Shown in pieces: positions 1 through 13,487 of a stretch of 64,000 bases of DNA. The number at the start of each line of letters is the position of its first letter. Position 1 is the first letter of the stretch. The DNA is from Trichostrongylus colubriformis (taxonomy: Eukaryota; Nematoda; Chromadorea; Rhabditida; Trichostrongylidae). The DNA is taken from assembly GCA_963978905.1 (NCBI GenBank), contig OZ022258.1:55722591-55786590 (forward strand). The letters run 5' to 3'. The position numbers and the translations under genes are program-made. The notes under the pieces were generated by a model. It was not told the origin of the DNA and did not search any database. It saw only the letters and a list, made by a program, of their open reading frames with translations.

Positions 1-565
1 AGAACAAGTCGTTGAGAATAACAAAAAATATGTATATAAAATTCAATCAACTAAGAAATCAAAAGCTTTTCATTCGATTTACTAAGAAACTGTAGGTAAA
101 TTTCAAAGCGCACCTGCAAACAGGAATTATCATCTTGAACCAGCGTAAAATGAATTTCACATTCAATGTTTCAATGACGTGATCATCTGTGCATATCCAG
201 AGTTTTTGAAATGTGGCGGACAAACAGTTGCTCAAATCGAAAAATGACATAAATGCCTTGGAAACATGAAAAGGAGGTAATCACAGCGAAGAAATAAACC
301 TGCAGTTGCGTTCTCAGCACTTCAAGATAAAGGTAAGAGCAACTTTGGCCGTTTGTGGAATGACTGTGAATTATAATGTAGAGGTGTTTGGTAGTGCAAA
401 AGTACAGAAAAACCGACCAAAATGGCAATAACCCAAAAACCTATCGCTCCCGACTGGCTGAACTACCTCCCCCCGCCCCTCCCCCCCCCCCCCCCCGTCC
501 GTCTACAACTACCTTCATCTATGTACTAGTGGTGCAGAGGGGGCGACCGGGAAGGAGGATGGGAA

Positions 566-715
566 AAGAAACGAAACTCCCTTTTTCACCCCTTCGTTGT
601 CGCCCTTCTGCATCACTGGCAGGTGATAGTTGCAGACGAGCCAGGGGCTAGTTTAGTCAGAAACGAACGTTGCCCCGCCCTTGCAACAACTCGCACAGCG
701 GATGCGAGGCAGCGT
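566..715 (+). repeat. Dispersed repeat G, copy 1
   Basis: Shares with 40800-40925 and 50775-50905 the order: TTTTCACC-like tract, CTGCATCAC, GCAGA(C/T)G, then AACGTTGCCCCGC and a GATGCGAGG-like end. A C16 run lies just upstream at 481-496. Confidence 0.55.
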
Positions 716-739
716 GGTCTGCAGCGGTGCGGCATCGCG

Positions 740-3280
740 AAGTATGCCTCATGCCGCGCTTTTTCAACGCTGTTTCATTACATACCATCTCTTCCGCTTC
801 CCATTCTCCATTCTCTTCTTACCCCAGGTGCCGCCTTCAAGGAAAGATGTCGAGCAGCTTGCGTTGAAAAGCACGCTTTCTTATCGCAGCCCCTTTGCGT
901 TGAAAGGTAAGCCTTCCTATCATAGCCCATTCGAGTATGTAGCATAATCAAGGGAGCAACGGCTATGGATGGGATGAAGTCATTTTCATTCTCAAATTTT
1001 CGTCTCTATCATTCCGTTCTCTACTACACTGTTGCATTACTGGGCACCACCACTTTCATATCCTGGACCCGATCGAAGTTGCCCGTCAGCACCATTTAGG
1101 GTTCATCAGACAGATAGGTGCGACCGGACGTGTGGCGTAAACAGAGTATATTTAATTTCGCGCTGAAAACGCCGGGCATGATGGTGGGGGCATATCCGTA
1201 AGCAGATTCACATTGAGCATCATTCGAGCTGTCACCGACATGGAAAGAGCTAGAGTCTTAGCAGTGGGCTTTTAGGTAATGGCTCGCATTAGCCAATCTA
1301 TGTTGCATACAATGTTTTCTTTCTTCTTAAACAATTAAAAGAAAAGGAGAGGAAGCTTGGCTAAACGAAGATATCCGATCTGAAGGAACAAAAATGTGGC
1401 ACTTGTTTAGCTAAGGTCATCTCCGTAGAACACAGCATTATGTTGACATGTTGGGTAGATCCTAGGTGTTCTCTTCGTTAGCGTATGTAGATGTCAGTCA
1501 TGGAGGAGTAGAAAGGGCATCAAGTCAGTGAATGCCTATAACACCAACGTCCGACAGTAAGACTGCATAGAAACTCAGCAAATGGTATCAAAAAAAACTG
1601 CTCAATGCGTTTCTTCAATAGATCAAATGAAAAACTTGTGAAAGGACATAACTTGTACAGGATTCATACAGGTTCAAGAAAGACGAGCTTCATATGCTGG
1701 CTTCTGCTCCACTACCGAGCAAAGCCAGAAAAGAAGAGGATGATGGGATATCACGAAATAATGAGAATACGAAACATGCTTATGTGACCATAGAAAATAA
1801 CAAAATCGTAGTCACTTCGAAAGTTCAATCCATCTGAGCAGCCAAATATAAGATGTTGCTATGCATGGCTGATTTTCTCAACGAATTCTTGTTTCGTATG
1901 AATTGTCCAGGGATGATACTATCGGGAACGAGTTCGTCCCAGAAAGATCGTGAAGGCGAAATACACGAAAAAACCAGAGGAAAAAGAACTTGATTTTCGG
2001 AACGGCGTATAACACGCAGTAAGCATGACGTAATGAACTCGAAATAGCAGTGTCATTATAAGTAAATAATGATTGAGTAAGGTAAGCGTGAACAATCGTT
2101 GCGATTTTTCCAACGTGTATTTGAGGATGAAACGGGAATGTCATCATTCAGTACCTATACCTGTAGTAGGAAATGGTGCATAGGCACGGTAGTGTGATGA
2201 TGGATTGGTGTCGGGCGAAGAGGTCTTCCTCACATTTTGCACTACAGCACTACCCACACCTATGACCACATCGAGAGGTGGACCCACGTTCGTCAACGAT
2301 ATCTCGACCGACCGGTTACTACACGAAACTCAACAACTAGTCACCAGATAGTCTGGCATAGCAATCTTGTGATAGGACAAATATCAATTTGAGTTAGTAA
2401 GCGTTCATGTTCTACGCAATGAGATCAGCAACAATGAATGAAAGAGCAATGCAAAGAGTAAACACGAAATGACCACACTGAACGAAAGGCCTTAGGACTC
2501 ATGGGTCGAACCCACAATCTCATCTTTTTTGTGGACGTGCAGCCGAGGGATGGATTCTTGCCAGTCCTCCCGACTGTGATCACTTCGAAATCTAGCTTTA
2601 TATCACTTGAATTATAGGAAAAGCGGTCTAATGAGCTTTAATGCTTTAATTAAAGACGATGAAGATGAAGATCGATGTGTAAACAGTAAAAAGCAGAATA
2701 ATAGTGAAATGCAGTGAGTTGAAACCACGACAGAATAACAGGTTCTGAGCGGTATGTTTCACTTCCTGGGAGGACCGATGCGGCTGGTATATGAATGTTA
2801 GACTGAGAACAATTTCACAACCGAGTACGACGAATGAATCTTCAGTAAAAAACTTTGATCATGCAAATGCTGGTCGTAACAAAAGTTGTGATTTTTGAAA
2901 GGTGGATCCAGACATGTTTCAATGCAGCAAATTCTAATTTTGTGTGTAAAAAAGTAATCACTAATAGAGCAAAGATTCGTGAGAGATGTGAGAGATGTTT
3001 AAAAATATGCCTTGAGTGAAATGAAAGAAATGTATATGTATGTACACAGAAAGTATCTGTATACATAAATAGTCATGAATTGAGAGAGTGTTCGCTCGCT
3101 GCTATCTCATCAAGTCATCTCATCTTTCAGAAGTTTCCAAATAAATCAATTTTCTACTTGCAAAGATACTATACAGGTAAAAGAGAATGACATTGGTGAC
3201 TGGTGTGGTAACTGGTGCGATAAGGCAATCTTAAATGAGATTTTGCTTGATCTGAGCGAATAGCCAGTTTCAATCCCACA
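740..3280. other. No gene recognised
   Basis: Only short AT-moderate ORFs. Near 2490-2560 the sequence GGGTCGAACCCACAATCTCATC resembles a minus-strand tRNA T-arm, too degraded to call. Confidence 0.5.
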
Positions 3281-3300
3281 TGAAATAATGAGGAGAGCAC

Positions 3301-3486
3301 ATGCTTAGGATTGTTATGAAAAACTACACTCAAAGAATACCAGTCATACCTGAGCAAGCGATGGACGAGAGACAAGTGTCAATATCCTTCAATGTCAAGG
3401 GCATCGCCGAGGTAGCAGCCACAATCGGATACTTCCAAAATCTGAAAAGCCGAAGTTCAGCAGAGTACTGCTCTCTATTTGAGTAA
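3301..3486 (+). CDS. Hypothetical ORF, 61 residues
   Basis: An ATG-initiated frame (MLRIVMKNYTQRIPVIPEQA, then VSISFNVKGIAEVAATIGY) ending in TAA. Codon choice looks protein-like, but the ORF is short, has no recognised domain, and no flanking exon was found. It may be a chance ORF. Confidence 0.15.
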   Translation: MLRIVMKNYTQRIPVIPEQAMDERQVSISFNVKGIAEVAATIGYFQNLKSRSSAEYCSLFE

Positions 3487-4918
3487 ATATTCATACTTTT
3501 GGATACTTGTAGAGGTTTGAGATCCTTTGAGCTAATTGCATCCCATCAAACCAATGGTGGCTTCATTGTTGTGTGCTGCATGGTATCATCACTCATTAAT
3601 CTTCGAAGAACTTAGGCATTTTCCAGTATATGTGCATGCTGTCGACGTGGTGGGTGAGATCGTAACGCTTATGATTTTCGAAGGCACGCGATAGTGAACG
3701 TCTTCGGAATAACTCTCAAAAAGGGCCTCAGTTGATATGGCAAGATTTGATATTGAGTTCATAAAAGAAGGCGTTGGCGATTCTATTTAAGGGCAAAGTG
3801 CATGATCAGTCATTGATTTGAAGGCAAAGTTCGGAAAGCATGGACTTCCAGCCCATCCGGACCACACGATTCCCAGTTTTTTTTGTGATTTTCTTGACGT
3901 ATGCAGTGTTCTGCGAAGCTTTCAGATGTAGATGCAGCTATACAGTTTTCGTGGAAGACTACGTGCGCTCACACGCTCTGACAACATGACAACTCCTTAT
4001 CCTTCTCTCCAAATTCTTGGTAAACAAAAAAACGCGTGGAAAGCTTAGGGATGGTTGTCTTGCCACCAGGGCATGCCGAGAGTCGAGGATTCTTCGAAAA
4101 AGGGGTCGTATTTGACCGTATAGGAGGGTGGGGGATCGTACCTTCAGCGGGTCAGCGATGAGCACCAAAATCTCAATTCAGTAAGCAGATGAAAAGCAGA
4201 GGGTATTTCATCTCGAATCGGTGCATGAAAGGATATATAGCAATTAAACACATTGCAACTATTCAATCCGGCAACAGTTACTAGTATCGTTGAGGTAAAA
4301 AGGGGGTCGCATTTAGTCGTCGTAGAGGGGGTCGAAGTGAAGCGGCTACTTCCCTCGGTACCTGGGAGTGCCCTGCTTGCCACTCTAACTTCCTATTATC
4401 CACGAAATAAGGCTGATTGTTACCGAGCACTCTTCTGTATCAATTTCTGACGTCTAAAATATTTAAGATAAAGAGATCCGAAAAATTGCTTTCTGATCAG
4501 CTAAGCCGCAAGCACACAAGCCAGTTAAGTAACCAGTTCGCTAGGGAGAAGAATGCACTTCCTATTTGCTCACACCGACGATAAATTCTGTATAGCTGCT
4601 TAAATAAACTTTCAGGAAGATCAAGAGGCTCCAAAGGGGTGGCGAAACCCATTCAACGATTTCAACGCCCTAAGAAGTCGCTTATCAATTCAACGACAAA
4701 GAAAAAACCGGCCGATTTCACTGACGCAGATATATTGCGTTTTTTACTAACGTTCTGTGCTTAGACATGTGACACTTTGATCTGAACCTGCGTGATTCTT
4801 GCTATCGTATACTGACAATAAAAAGGTGAAGTAGTCCCTGCTACTCGATACTTCATCAATATGCGTCATCGATACAGAAAATACTAGAAGTCGAAGTGCT
4901 TTCCAATCGCTACGTCAA

Positions 4919-4970
4919 TGCTGAGTTATGGACAAAAACTTTGGACTTAGACGGGACTCGAACCCGCAAG
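4919..4970 (-). repeat. Fragment of the tRNA-like repeat
   Basis: GCTGAGTTATGG ... GACGGGACTCGAACCCGC matches the outer part of the 25466 palindrome arm, including the flank beyond the tRNA 3' end, so the flank and tRNA body move as a unit. Confidence 0.55.
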
Positions 4971-5260
4971 CTTTTCCCCATAACTGTCCTTGATACGAAT
5001 TTCGTTTCACGAGCTTCGGCAAAAGCCAGCACACAACAAAAGCACTAGAGGCTATCAATTGTGTTCTGCCATACTATAATAAATAATGAATTCATTAATT
5101 AATGATTGTACCTCATTTTTTTTCTGTATGAATTACGAGGGAAGGACAATGTCGCTGCTTTGATTTTTTGAGAAAAGCCCACAGTGATACCAGTAAGAAG
5201 ACTTTATGTAGAACTTTGAAGGCATGGCTAGTACCATGAAGGTTTTATTCGGGAAGTGGG

Positions 5261-5750
5261 CAGCCTAAATGGGCAGCCTGTGCGTCAGCACGACGGAGTG
5301 GCGGTTTGCAGTGTAGCTAGCATACGACAGTCAGTTAACTTGAATACCAGTGGTTACTGGAATATCGGCATTGAGTGCAGGCCGATACCTTTCCCAATAT
5401 CTCTCTGGAGTTTCACACTAAGAAGACTGAAGTATTAGCTGAGAAAGAAACAAGCGTTGATTTGCAAATTAAAAAGAGGTGTCACTCTCATACGAGTGGT
5501 ATGGTAGCGACTATGCATGATCATCTGCATGCTGCAAAAAAGGATAAGAGCGAGCTGGATAAAACACTTTTCATACGAAATGAGAACATGAGAGGATCTT
5601 CAAAGTAGCTTTGAGCCGCAGTAATAACACCGTTACCGCACATTTGGTCGGAAGCTCATCACATGAGCTTCACATTTGCCGAATGGCATGCTAGCTACAG
5701 TGCTAACTGCCAGTCTGCTGCGCTGACGCACACGTTACCCATTTAGCTCC
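5261..5750. mobile_element. Inverted-repeat element enclosing a small ORF
   Basis: About 65-bp inverted arms: 5261-5325 (CCTAAATGGGCAGCCTGTGC ... GTGTAGCTAGCATAC) and 5686-5750 (GCATGCTAGCTACAGTGC ... TTACCCATTTAGC). An open frame at about 5378-5608 lies between them (SLEFHTKKTEVLAEKETSVD). Whether it is coding is unknown. Confidence 0.6.
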
Positions 5751-5764
5751 GCCTCGTTGTGCAT

Positions 5765-8500
5765 TAAACGCTTATTCGTTTATTGCCAAAGGATCGCTCC
5801 ATAGATCTTTCAGCTTGCAGCCTGTAATGAAAGCAAGAAAGCTTCGTCTGGGCTACGACTAGGTTACCGAGCCACGCTAATAGGGAACAGCGTACAACGA
5901 GTTCCTTGCACTCCCGTTCTGAATAAAGCGAATTCACAACGGAACCAACAGAGAACTTGTCGCACGCGGTCACGCAACCACCTGGGCGCCGTGACTAAGG
6001 GCGATTCCTGATGCGTACCCGAAATGTTCCTCAGTCAAGTTTTTGTACCACATCTATTACCCTGGTCTGTGGCGGCACTGTTTATCAAAGTATGAAATAC
6101 ATACAAAATTACAAGAGAATCCTGGGACCTACAAGAGAATGTAGCTGACCGAATGCACACAGCGCATTGATCGGAGTAAACTTATTTCCATGGGGCAGTA
6201 GGCCCTCCTAATGAATACCCGAGATGCAGATGCACCTTTTCACGCCGGAGCGACGGTGTACGTTGGCGGCGCTTAAAGTACATCGTGGATGGTTTCTATG
6301 CCTAGAACTAAGCCGTGGCGACGTGTGCTTTCAAGCAAAGCTAATGACATCAAACATTTGGAATACTCGTCCATTCTAGTTGTTGCTTGGGAGGGGAAAC
6401 TACATTGAAGTAAACACACCATCGCCATGGGCCGCATTGAAAAACTCTTTCACGATCTCGTTGAAACTAGCTATCGATGAAGGATTTTTGTCAGATGGGT
6501 TTAGAATTCTTCAGAGCCTTTGAACAGCATTCGGAATAAAATATACGGGATTTTGAAGGTTTTGTCCTCTTTTTTAAGAAATGAATGAGCTCGATAAACA
6601 TGGTGATGCACTTTTAGATACCACCGATACTGCGCTCCTAAAAGTCCTTTTAATATAAACTCCTTACCCACCTCTCCCACCCTCCACCCCCTCGAGCCGT
6701 TGTCTATGTCAAGATGCTTAGGAACGGCACTTGCAGCGGCTCACCAGTCACGATCTTGGCATGGCGCCAAACCAATATGGCTACTGTAGCATTTTTGAAT
6801 CTTCAATCTCCAAATAAGGGAGCATTCCTAGAGTCATTGTTGAAGTATTGCTGGCATTGAAAAATTCCTCAGATCCTTCACAGATTCCCATCTGCCCCGT
6901 TGAGAACGAACAAGCAGCTGACATGTTCAGGAGGCTGGAGAAAGTGTACAGGTAGAGTTACATATGTATGCCTTATGGCTTTCGATATCCTACCAAAAAC
7001 CTTTGAGCGCCTAACCATACCCTGATCAACCACAGCTAATGTAAGCCAGTCAACCGCATCGAATCTTACGCAATAGGCGAAAGAGTTAAAAATAAGAAGG
7101 CTTTCAAAAAAATGGCCTGCGTGCGAATGGGCTAATTAGCCGAAGATTCCGAGTGCGGAAGATGAAGAGGAGCGGTACGAACAGCTGACCTCCACAAACC
7201 TCTCTCTAATCGTCAAATACACAACTAAACAAATAAATAAAGCAGTGTTGGTTAAACACTCTCCGCGAAACGCTCAACCACCACTCGATCTACACTGAGA
7301 AGCCAAAACTGCGGCAGCTTGGTTGCGTGGCCACTCAACGGAAATTCAGTATTGTCTCTCGACTACATATTTCTGTTATACTTGCTGAATACGGGCTACA
7401 AGCAGTTTCACGCACGTATTACAAAAATCCAATTGAGATAGAGCTCCTCAATGTGACGGACGACGGGGTGGAGCGCTAGAGTGGGTTTGAACGCCAGAGA
7501 GCTGAGGAGCAGAGGAGCGACATTCACCTTGCCAGGGACGCAGAGTGAGAAGCAGTTCGCAGAGCAAACACCGGGCGCGGAAATTTGAAGTCCGCTCTGA
7601 CAGCTGATGTCTGTTCAAATGTTGTGGCGGGAAATAAGGCCGGAATTCAGACGACACTGGAGTACTGTTTTGGATTCAAGAAAATTTCCCGGTTGTTCCC
7701 GTGTTCCCCTTCTTGTACTGTATGCAGTAGAATGATTCAAGAGAAATTGGAATCATGAAACTTCGTGGATGACTTCCTTAAGCATTTCTAATCATAACAG
7801 CCTAAGAGTTCTTTCTCAAGGCCTTTCTTCAAGCTGAATTTCCTAGTATTCGCCTTCTCGGCTTATAACTGTTGAGCCAAACATGGCGTTTTGTCATGAA
7901 TGTCCCTCGAGGAACAAATACCCTAGCTGATAAAGAAGAAGGGACTTTTGAAAGATACGTAAAGTATTGGGCTACAAGTGCGACAAGGCCTTCTTCACCG
8001 GGGCCTCTCCGATAGTAAGGTTACCTAAGGGATAGCAAAGGTGATACGACAATCTGTGATAAGGAACTATCTGGATCTGGTTCTACGCAAGGATCAATGT
8101 TCATCAACCAATCAATTGCAGGCATTGTTGACAACGATTAGACGATTTGGGTGACAGACTGCAGCGACGGCATCAAACCCCGATACGTCCTACGAATTGA
8201 CATTTTGTTACCTAGGTTGACTAACAGACCCTGCTTCCATCACGTGAATGACGCAGGTTTTTCTCAACCGTGGACGTCACTCAACCTTCGATTATTGAAA
8301 CCACATTTGCATTTTTGACGTCCATTTTGAAGCCACCTTCTAACACTCTCGGAGACCTCATCATGTGATGAGAAGGGAGCCGGGGATTGCCATTGAAATT
8401 CGTCGAGGATTCTTAACGATCTACTTTTCGTCAGTGATTTCGGAGGTTGTAGGATCTCATGTGGGATCTAGATAAGTGGACCATCGATAATAATGCTTTC
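5765..8500. other. No gene recognised
   Basis: No ORF with a recognisable product. A short sequence at 6755-6785 (CTTGGCATGGCGCCAAAC) recurs at 47575 and may be the end of a dispersed repeat. Confidence 0.5.
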
Positions 8501-8548
8501 TACTAGGACGTGCGATTTTTTAGAAAACACAACTTGAGCAACATCTGC

Positions 8549-9066
8549 CATGAAGGGAGGTCATGCATATTTGGATGTTGTATATCTCTACGCAGCGACC
8601 CAGATGGGAACGGTGTGAGCCAACCGACGACGACAATCCCTCGGCCAAGGAAACCCACAAAACATGAGCCATCAAAACAAAACGACAAGAAAAAGGTCAG
8701 CAGAACTATGCCAAAGAGTAGGCCGATACCACATTGCTCTTAGCATTGGTTCTTATCATGAAGGGAGGTCATGCATATTTGGATTTTGTTCACAGCGGTG
8801 ATAATAATCCTATGGTTCTTATCACGAAGATTTGTAAGGACATCGAAGTTATTAACTCGGACAAGAAGCAGAGGCCAAAAAAGGAGAAAAGAAAAATCAA
8901 AGAGTGCAAACACTGTTGCTATCGCTGTGTTGAAACGCATAGCTACATATACGCGTGATTAAAACTTCGTATTATAAAACATACCGTTCCACAACACAAA
9001 TGACATCGCATCTCAATAACAACGACAAAAATCCGTTTTGTTCACAGCGGTGATAATAATCCTATG
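8549..9066 (+). repeat. Local short direct duplications
   Basis: TGAAGGGAGGTCATGCATAT plus TTGGAT occurs at about 8549 and 8759. TTTTGTTCACAGCGGTGATA plus ATAATCCTATGG occurs at about 8783 and 9036. The segment is a patchwork of the same short blocks; a 63-codon ORF at about 8771-8962 falls inside it. Confidence 0.7.
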
Positions 9067-9569
9067 GGATGTTCAGCACATAATGTGCTCTCTACCCCAT
9101 TACTTGTCTAACGAACACGGATGACATCGTTTGCCAGATGTTTGATTACAGTGACGACGCATTTATATTACACTCAACAATTCATGTGAAGGGCTAATAG
9201 GCATAAACTAACAGAATAACGTTAGGCTGAACGAATGCGCATCATAATTCGGAGAACAAATCGTTTACGGAAATCCCATGATTCTGATCCTATCAAAATC
9301 ACTCTAATAGAACAGTTCCGGACATCAACGCGAGAAGTACCGAGGATTTTCTTTTGTTCTGAGGCAGAAATAAATAACCGGAGGAAGTTCGAACTCTCGC
9401 CGAGCAGCATTCAAAGAGCCGTCGGCTAGCAGACTGCAGTAAAATTTTCGCGCCCAATGTTAATCTGCTTCTCACTCTCCGTCTCTAACCACGTCGCCTC
9501 TTTGCTCCTGACGCCCTAGCGACCACGCCCTGTCGGACTTCCCACCCCGTCGGACGTTACTTCGAGATG

Positions 9570-9694
9570 CTCTGTCAGAGCCAGATCCTTGTTTTTCGCG
9601 TGAAACTTTGCATACGACCATCAGTAAGCAAATACAACATAAACATACGGGTAATACAAGAACTGGAATTTTTGTGAACGGCTCCTCTGAGCAT
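9570..9694. mobile_element. Family A right-arm fragment, degenerate
   Basis: Matches the family A right arm (TTTTTCGCGTGAAACTTTGC, then GCAAATACAACATAAACATA) but the terminal inverted sequence is degraded. Confidence 0.6.
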
Positions 9695-11199
9695 TATAGT
9701 CATGGCAATAGAAGAACATCGTCATAGCATGGCTACATACTAGGACAAGGGCGAGCAACTTCTCTTCTGGCACATGGTTCTTGCAAATGGGGGTAAATAA
9801 AAAATCGAAAGGGATGAATTGTAGAGATTATATCGTGTAGAAAGTTGTTTTTCAGCTCACTTCCCCAAGGAGCAGACGAGCAAACTTTTGAGAAATACGA
9901 CTCCCTCTCTACAGTCAACGCTTCCTCCGGACATGGTGTCTTCTTAAAAAAGAAGTTACTCGATCAATCGATACCACAGCTTTGGCTACCTAATTAACAT
10001 AAGTACCGGCCTAAGGCTAGGTATAGTTATCGACTGATTCCTAGAATTATAGCAATAGCTTATTCCCTGCCTAGGTGGTCGAGCCACTGGTACGGGAGGG
10101 GTGAGGAAAAACTGTAAAAGCCACTATGTCTATCAACATCGCATAATCATGGTAGTGGACACCAGGGAAGACTAACCCAGTCGACCAACTCTCTACTCAA
10201 TTCATCGACACTTCACGCTCTCATGCATCACTGCTGGTTGGTTTCACAGTGATCGCTTAGTGCATTATTAGAGGGGATTTACACGGATACAGGATAAACT
10301 CTGTTGAAAGAGAAATTAAAATTTGTAAAATGTGCTCATCACCTCTTGGGTGATTTATACACTATGCACAGCAAGGAGTAGGCAAAATTTCGAAAAAAAC
10401 GGTCCAGATGACACACACACAAATTAGAGGATTTCCCACAGGACGCTTCAAATAAAGCGAAATGAATACATACAATGATTGATTACTAGCTCTATTGCTT
10501 CGTGAATAGAAGAATTGCTCGAATATGTGATGAAATTACAGAAAGATCAGCTGTACAAACAAGTAGATGAACAGCCCCGCGAATGATTCGTGGTAAATAA
10601 CAAAGGAAATGTGCATAATAAATGTTCATTTACATATACTTGTTAGCAAATTTTCGTCTGTGGAAGTAATGGCAGGGGTATAGCTGAGAGGAGCCATCAT
10701 ACGCTATAATCTCATGAAAATCCTCAGAAATACGTGATATTCTGACCCTAAGGGGGAAGTCCTAGGATTGAATGCTTCTACTATGAGACCCGGCAGTAGC
10801 ACCCATCCGTCAGTTCGAGCTCTGCCCTTCTGAGAGGGTTAAGCCGTATCAAAGGAAAAAACAAGAGGGCAAGGAACAATGGTCTGGGGTTGACATGAAA
10901 TCTGTGATACGATAGAAAGTTACATGAGAAAAACCAGTTCTCATATGTGTTCGATGTGCTAGACCGTCGCGTCGACAGGTGATGAAACGGCTAGAAAAGC
11001 GGATTATTACGGGGCAACGAATCGTGACAGGGCGGCGAGGATTTAACGAACACTATTAGAGAACAAAATGACGTTGACTTAGAGGTCATTTGATCGAACA
11101 AAAAGAAACACGTCGTTTTTTCCCATCCCTCTATTGCTCGTTGGGTTTGCGTGTTTGTCCGCAAAACACCTCATTATTTCCGTGGGTCTCGTGATTTAA

Positions 11200-11591
11200 A
11201 GGCACTAGTAGGGGTAAGGGAAAACTAAAATCTGGGAGTATATGTTGTGTGAAAACGAACCTTCTACTTCAGAAGAGGTCATATAGGCGAAAACTGCAAT
11301 AAAAACGCGGCTTGGGGTCTTATGACGAACCCGCAGCACAGCATGTCGCCCTGGGATCCTGCGGCCGGACGAGTCGCCGGGGACGGGCCGAAAACACTCG
11401 CGGCCGTCTGGTTCAGACTCTGACCTGTCTGCAGTTCACCCTGTTAGCAACGCAGAAGGACGCGAGAGAGAGAAGGGGTATCTTTGGGTTTCTATTCCTC
11501 GGTTTTATGTCTTTCTTTCTCTACTCTTGTCTCTTAAGCACCTCTACTATCATAATCCCCCGAATTGTCAAATTCATCCCTCCCGGTGTCT
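11200..11591. mobile_element. Family D element with TTAA-type flanks
   Basis: Begins AGGCACTAGTAGGGGTAAGG after TTAA (11196-11199) and ends CCCTCCCGGTGTCT before TCAA. Internal sequence (CGCGGCTTGGGGTCTTATG) recurs inverted at 53673-54077. The 95-codon ORF at 11312-11599 is repeat-derived. Confidence 0.75.
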
Positions 11592-12797
11592 TCAAATGAC
11601 AATATAGTCAACCCACACCTATTACGAGCCAGTTGAGACAACCTCCGGTATTGTTTCAACATGGTACAGTGGCCACTCCACGCCCAATTGGCCTAGAAGG
11701 CGTGGCTAGCTCGGGTTTGTGTGGGTGTAGTTCTATGATGGGGCACAGTGCACCGTCACAACAGCCTTCCGACAATCCAGGTTGGAGCATTAATTAGTCA
11801 ATTCGAAACCTGAAATGGGCGAAGTCCAAGAAGACCGTCAACACCGTTTTGAAATGCTTCAGTACCTGATACCATCAATTCGTGGTATTACTTATGTAAA
11901 TCCAGATTTTGGCCTTACCCTGTAACCTTTTGCGGTTTGCATAGATTATTTGAAATGGCATGTCAAGATACAATTTCGTAGATTATTTGAAGTGGTTGCA
12001 TGCCAAGGTACAATTTCTCAAGAGAAAGGCTTTTTAGCGAATCAGATTCAAAGGAGTATGTGACTGTAAACGATAGAAGCTAAACGTGCAACGATTATGT
12101 GTGCAGACGCAGTAAGTAAAAAGACATGCGAATATGCCTCTTTTGTCAAGAAATGGATATGCAAAACGACTCGAAATCGGTCAGAAAATTATTAATCATC
12201 AAATTCAGGATCATGCAAAATACTGTGAGGTCTTCGTCAGCACTTTCAGCGTTTCAAAGCCACTTAGCAAAACAAGCGGGAACAGCGAAGCCTGCGAATG
12301 CGAAAAGTCACACGGCAATAAAAAGGCGTTTTCGCTTCTTTATTGGTATGGGAGCGGTGTAAGTGGCGTGACATAAATCATCTACGGCACTTGTCATCCT
12401 TTAATTCGCCTTATCTGCTAGAGAATAAAGGACATGGATTAGTACTGTGTACACAGAACGAATCAAAAAGTTATCTGAGAATCGAATCTGGATTTCATTG
12501 ATGATGTCGTCTTCTGCAAAATTGTCCTTTGCTGATCGAAGCTCTTGCTGACAGCAAAACTGCTAGGGGATGAATCGCTCACCATAGTATGTACTACGAT
12601 GGATCAGTGGCTCGGGGTGAACAGGCTCCCTGAAAGGAGAACGCATTACGGGGTGAGCGTTGAAATAAAGGAGACTGAATAAGACATCTACCCACAAACG
12701 AAAGACCCTCGACCTCTCCTAGAAACGCTCTCGGTTAGTGTCTGGGGTAATCAGCCCTATATATGTATAAGCCTGGTACTAGCCAATGGCCCGAGAA

Positions 12798-13487
12798 CGG
12801 AGAGTGCCAAAAAAGAGTCACTTTGTTCACGGTTCACATCGGCCAAGTCTACAAAATAGAGGGTAAAGAAAGAGACAAAAGTGCTGAGGCAAAATATCCT
12901 TAGAATGATTTCTTTAGAAGCAGGAGCAAGCAGAGGCTTACCACCTTCACCGTCATGGAAATATGCAGCCTTCGTCAGTACATCGGGCTTCAAAGCACCT
13001 ACGGCATTAAGGTCGGCCTCGAGCAGCAGAGGCAATTTTTGTGGTGGATCTTTCGTTGGAAGCTTTCTAAGACTGACCATCCATTCGTGAGAGTCACAGA
13101 GCCCTTGCTGCTCGGACAATGCTGCAAAGTTCCAAAATGTCATTTTTCATGTCCTGAATCCGCCTCCGGAAGTGTTTCAGAGGTAATGGCACTTTTGGTT
13201 CTTGGAAATGAATGGCGTTGAGAACCCGAAGAAGACGGAATTTCCCGAAGAGGCTCCATAAAGTATGAATCGCCTCAGGTCCCCTGAGTGAACAGACCTT
13301 AGCAATCGTGAACGAAGGTGACGAAATCCCGGATTTCGCCTAGTTAGGGGACACATCGGGTTCACTCGGAGAAGCTCCCGATCTTGCTCGTGCAGAGGAC
13401 GAAAATACCTCGTCAGAATCACCCGAAATTCGACTAATATAGTGTTAAAAGTGGAGCAGAAAAAGCGACTCATTTTGGCATTCTCTA
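12798..13487. mobile_element. Diverged second copy of the Tc1/mariner-like element at 30171
   Basis: The sequence follows the 30171-30917 element along its whole length (for example GTTCACGGTTCACATC against GCCCACGGCTCACATC near the left end, and CCTCCGGA in the middle). Ends are more decayed (AGTGCCAAAAAAGAGT on the left, GCGACTCATTTTGGCA on the right). The 128-codon minus-strand ORF at 12757-13143 lies almost entirely inside this repeat and is not treated as a gene. Confidence 0.75.

Noticed and set aside
388..651. 87-codon plus-strand ORF with a polyproline stretch
   Set aside because: The prolines come from the C16 run at 481-496 and part of the frame lies in dispersed repeat G.
12757..13143. 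128-codon minus-strand ORF
   Set aside because: Almost all of it lies inside the Tc1-like repeat (12798-13487); no known domain.
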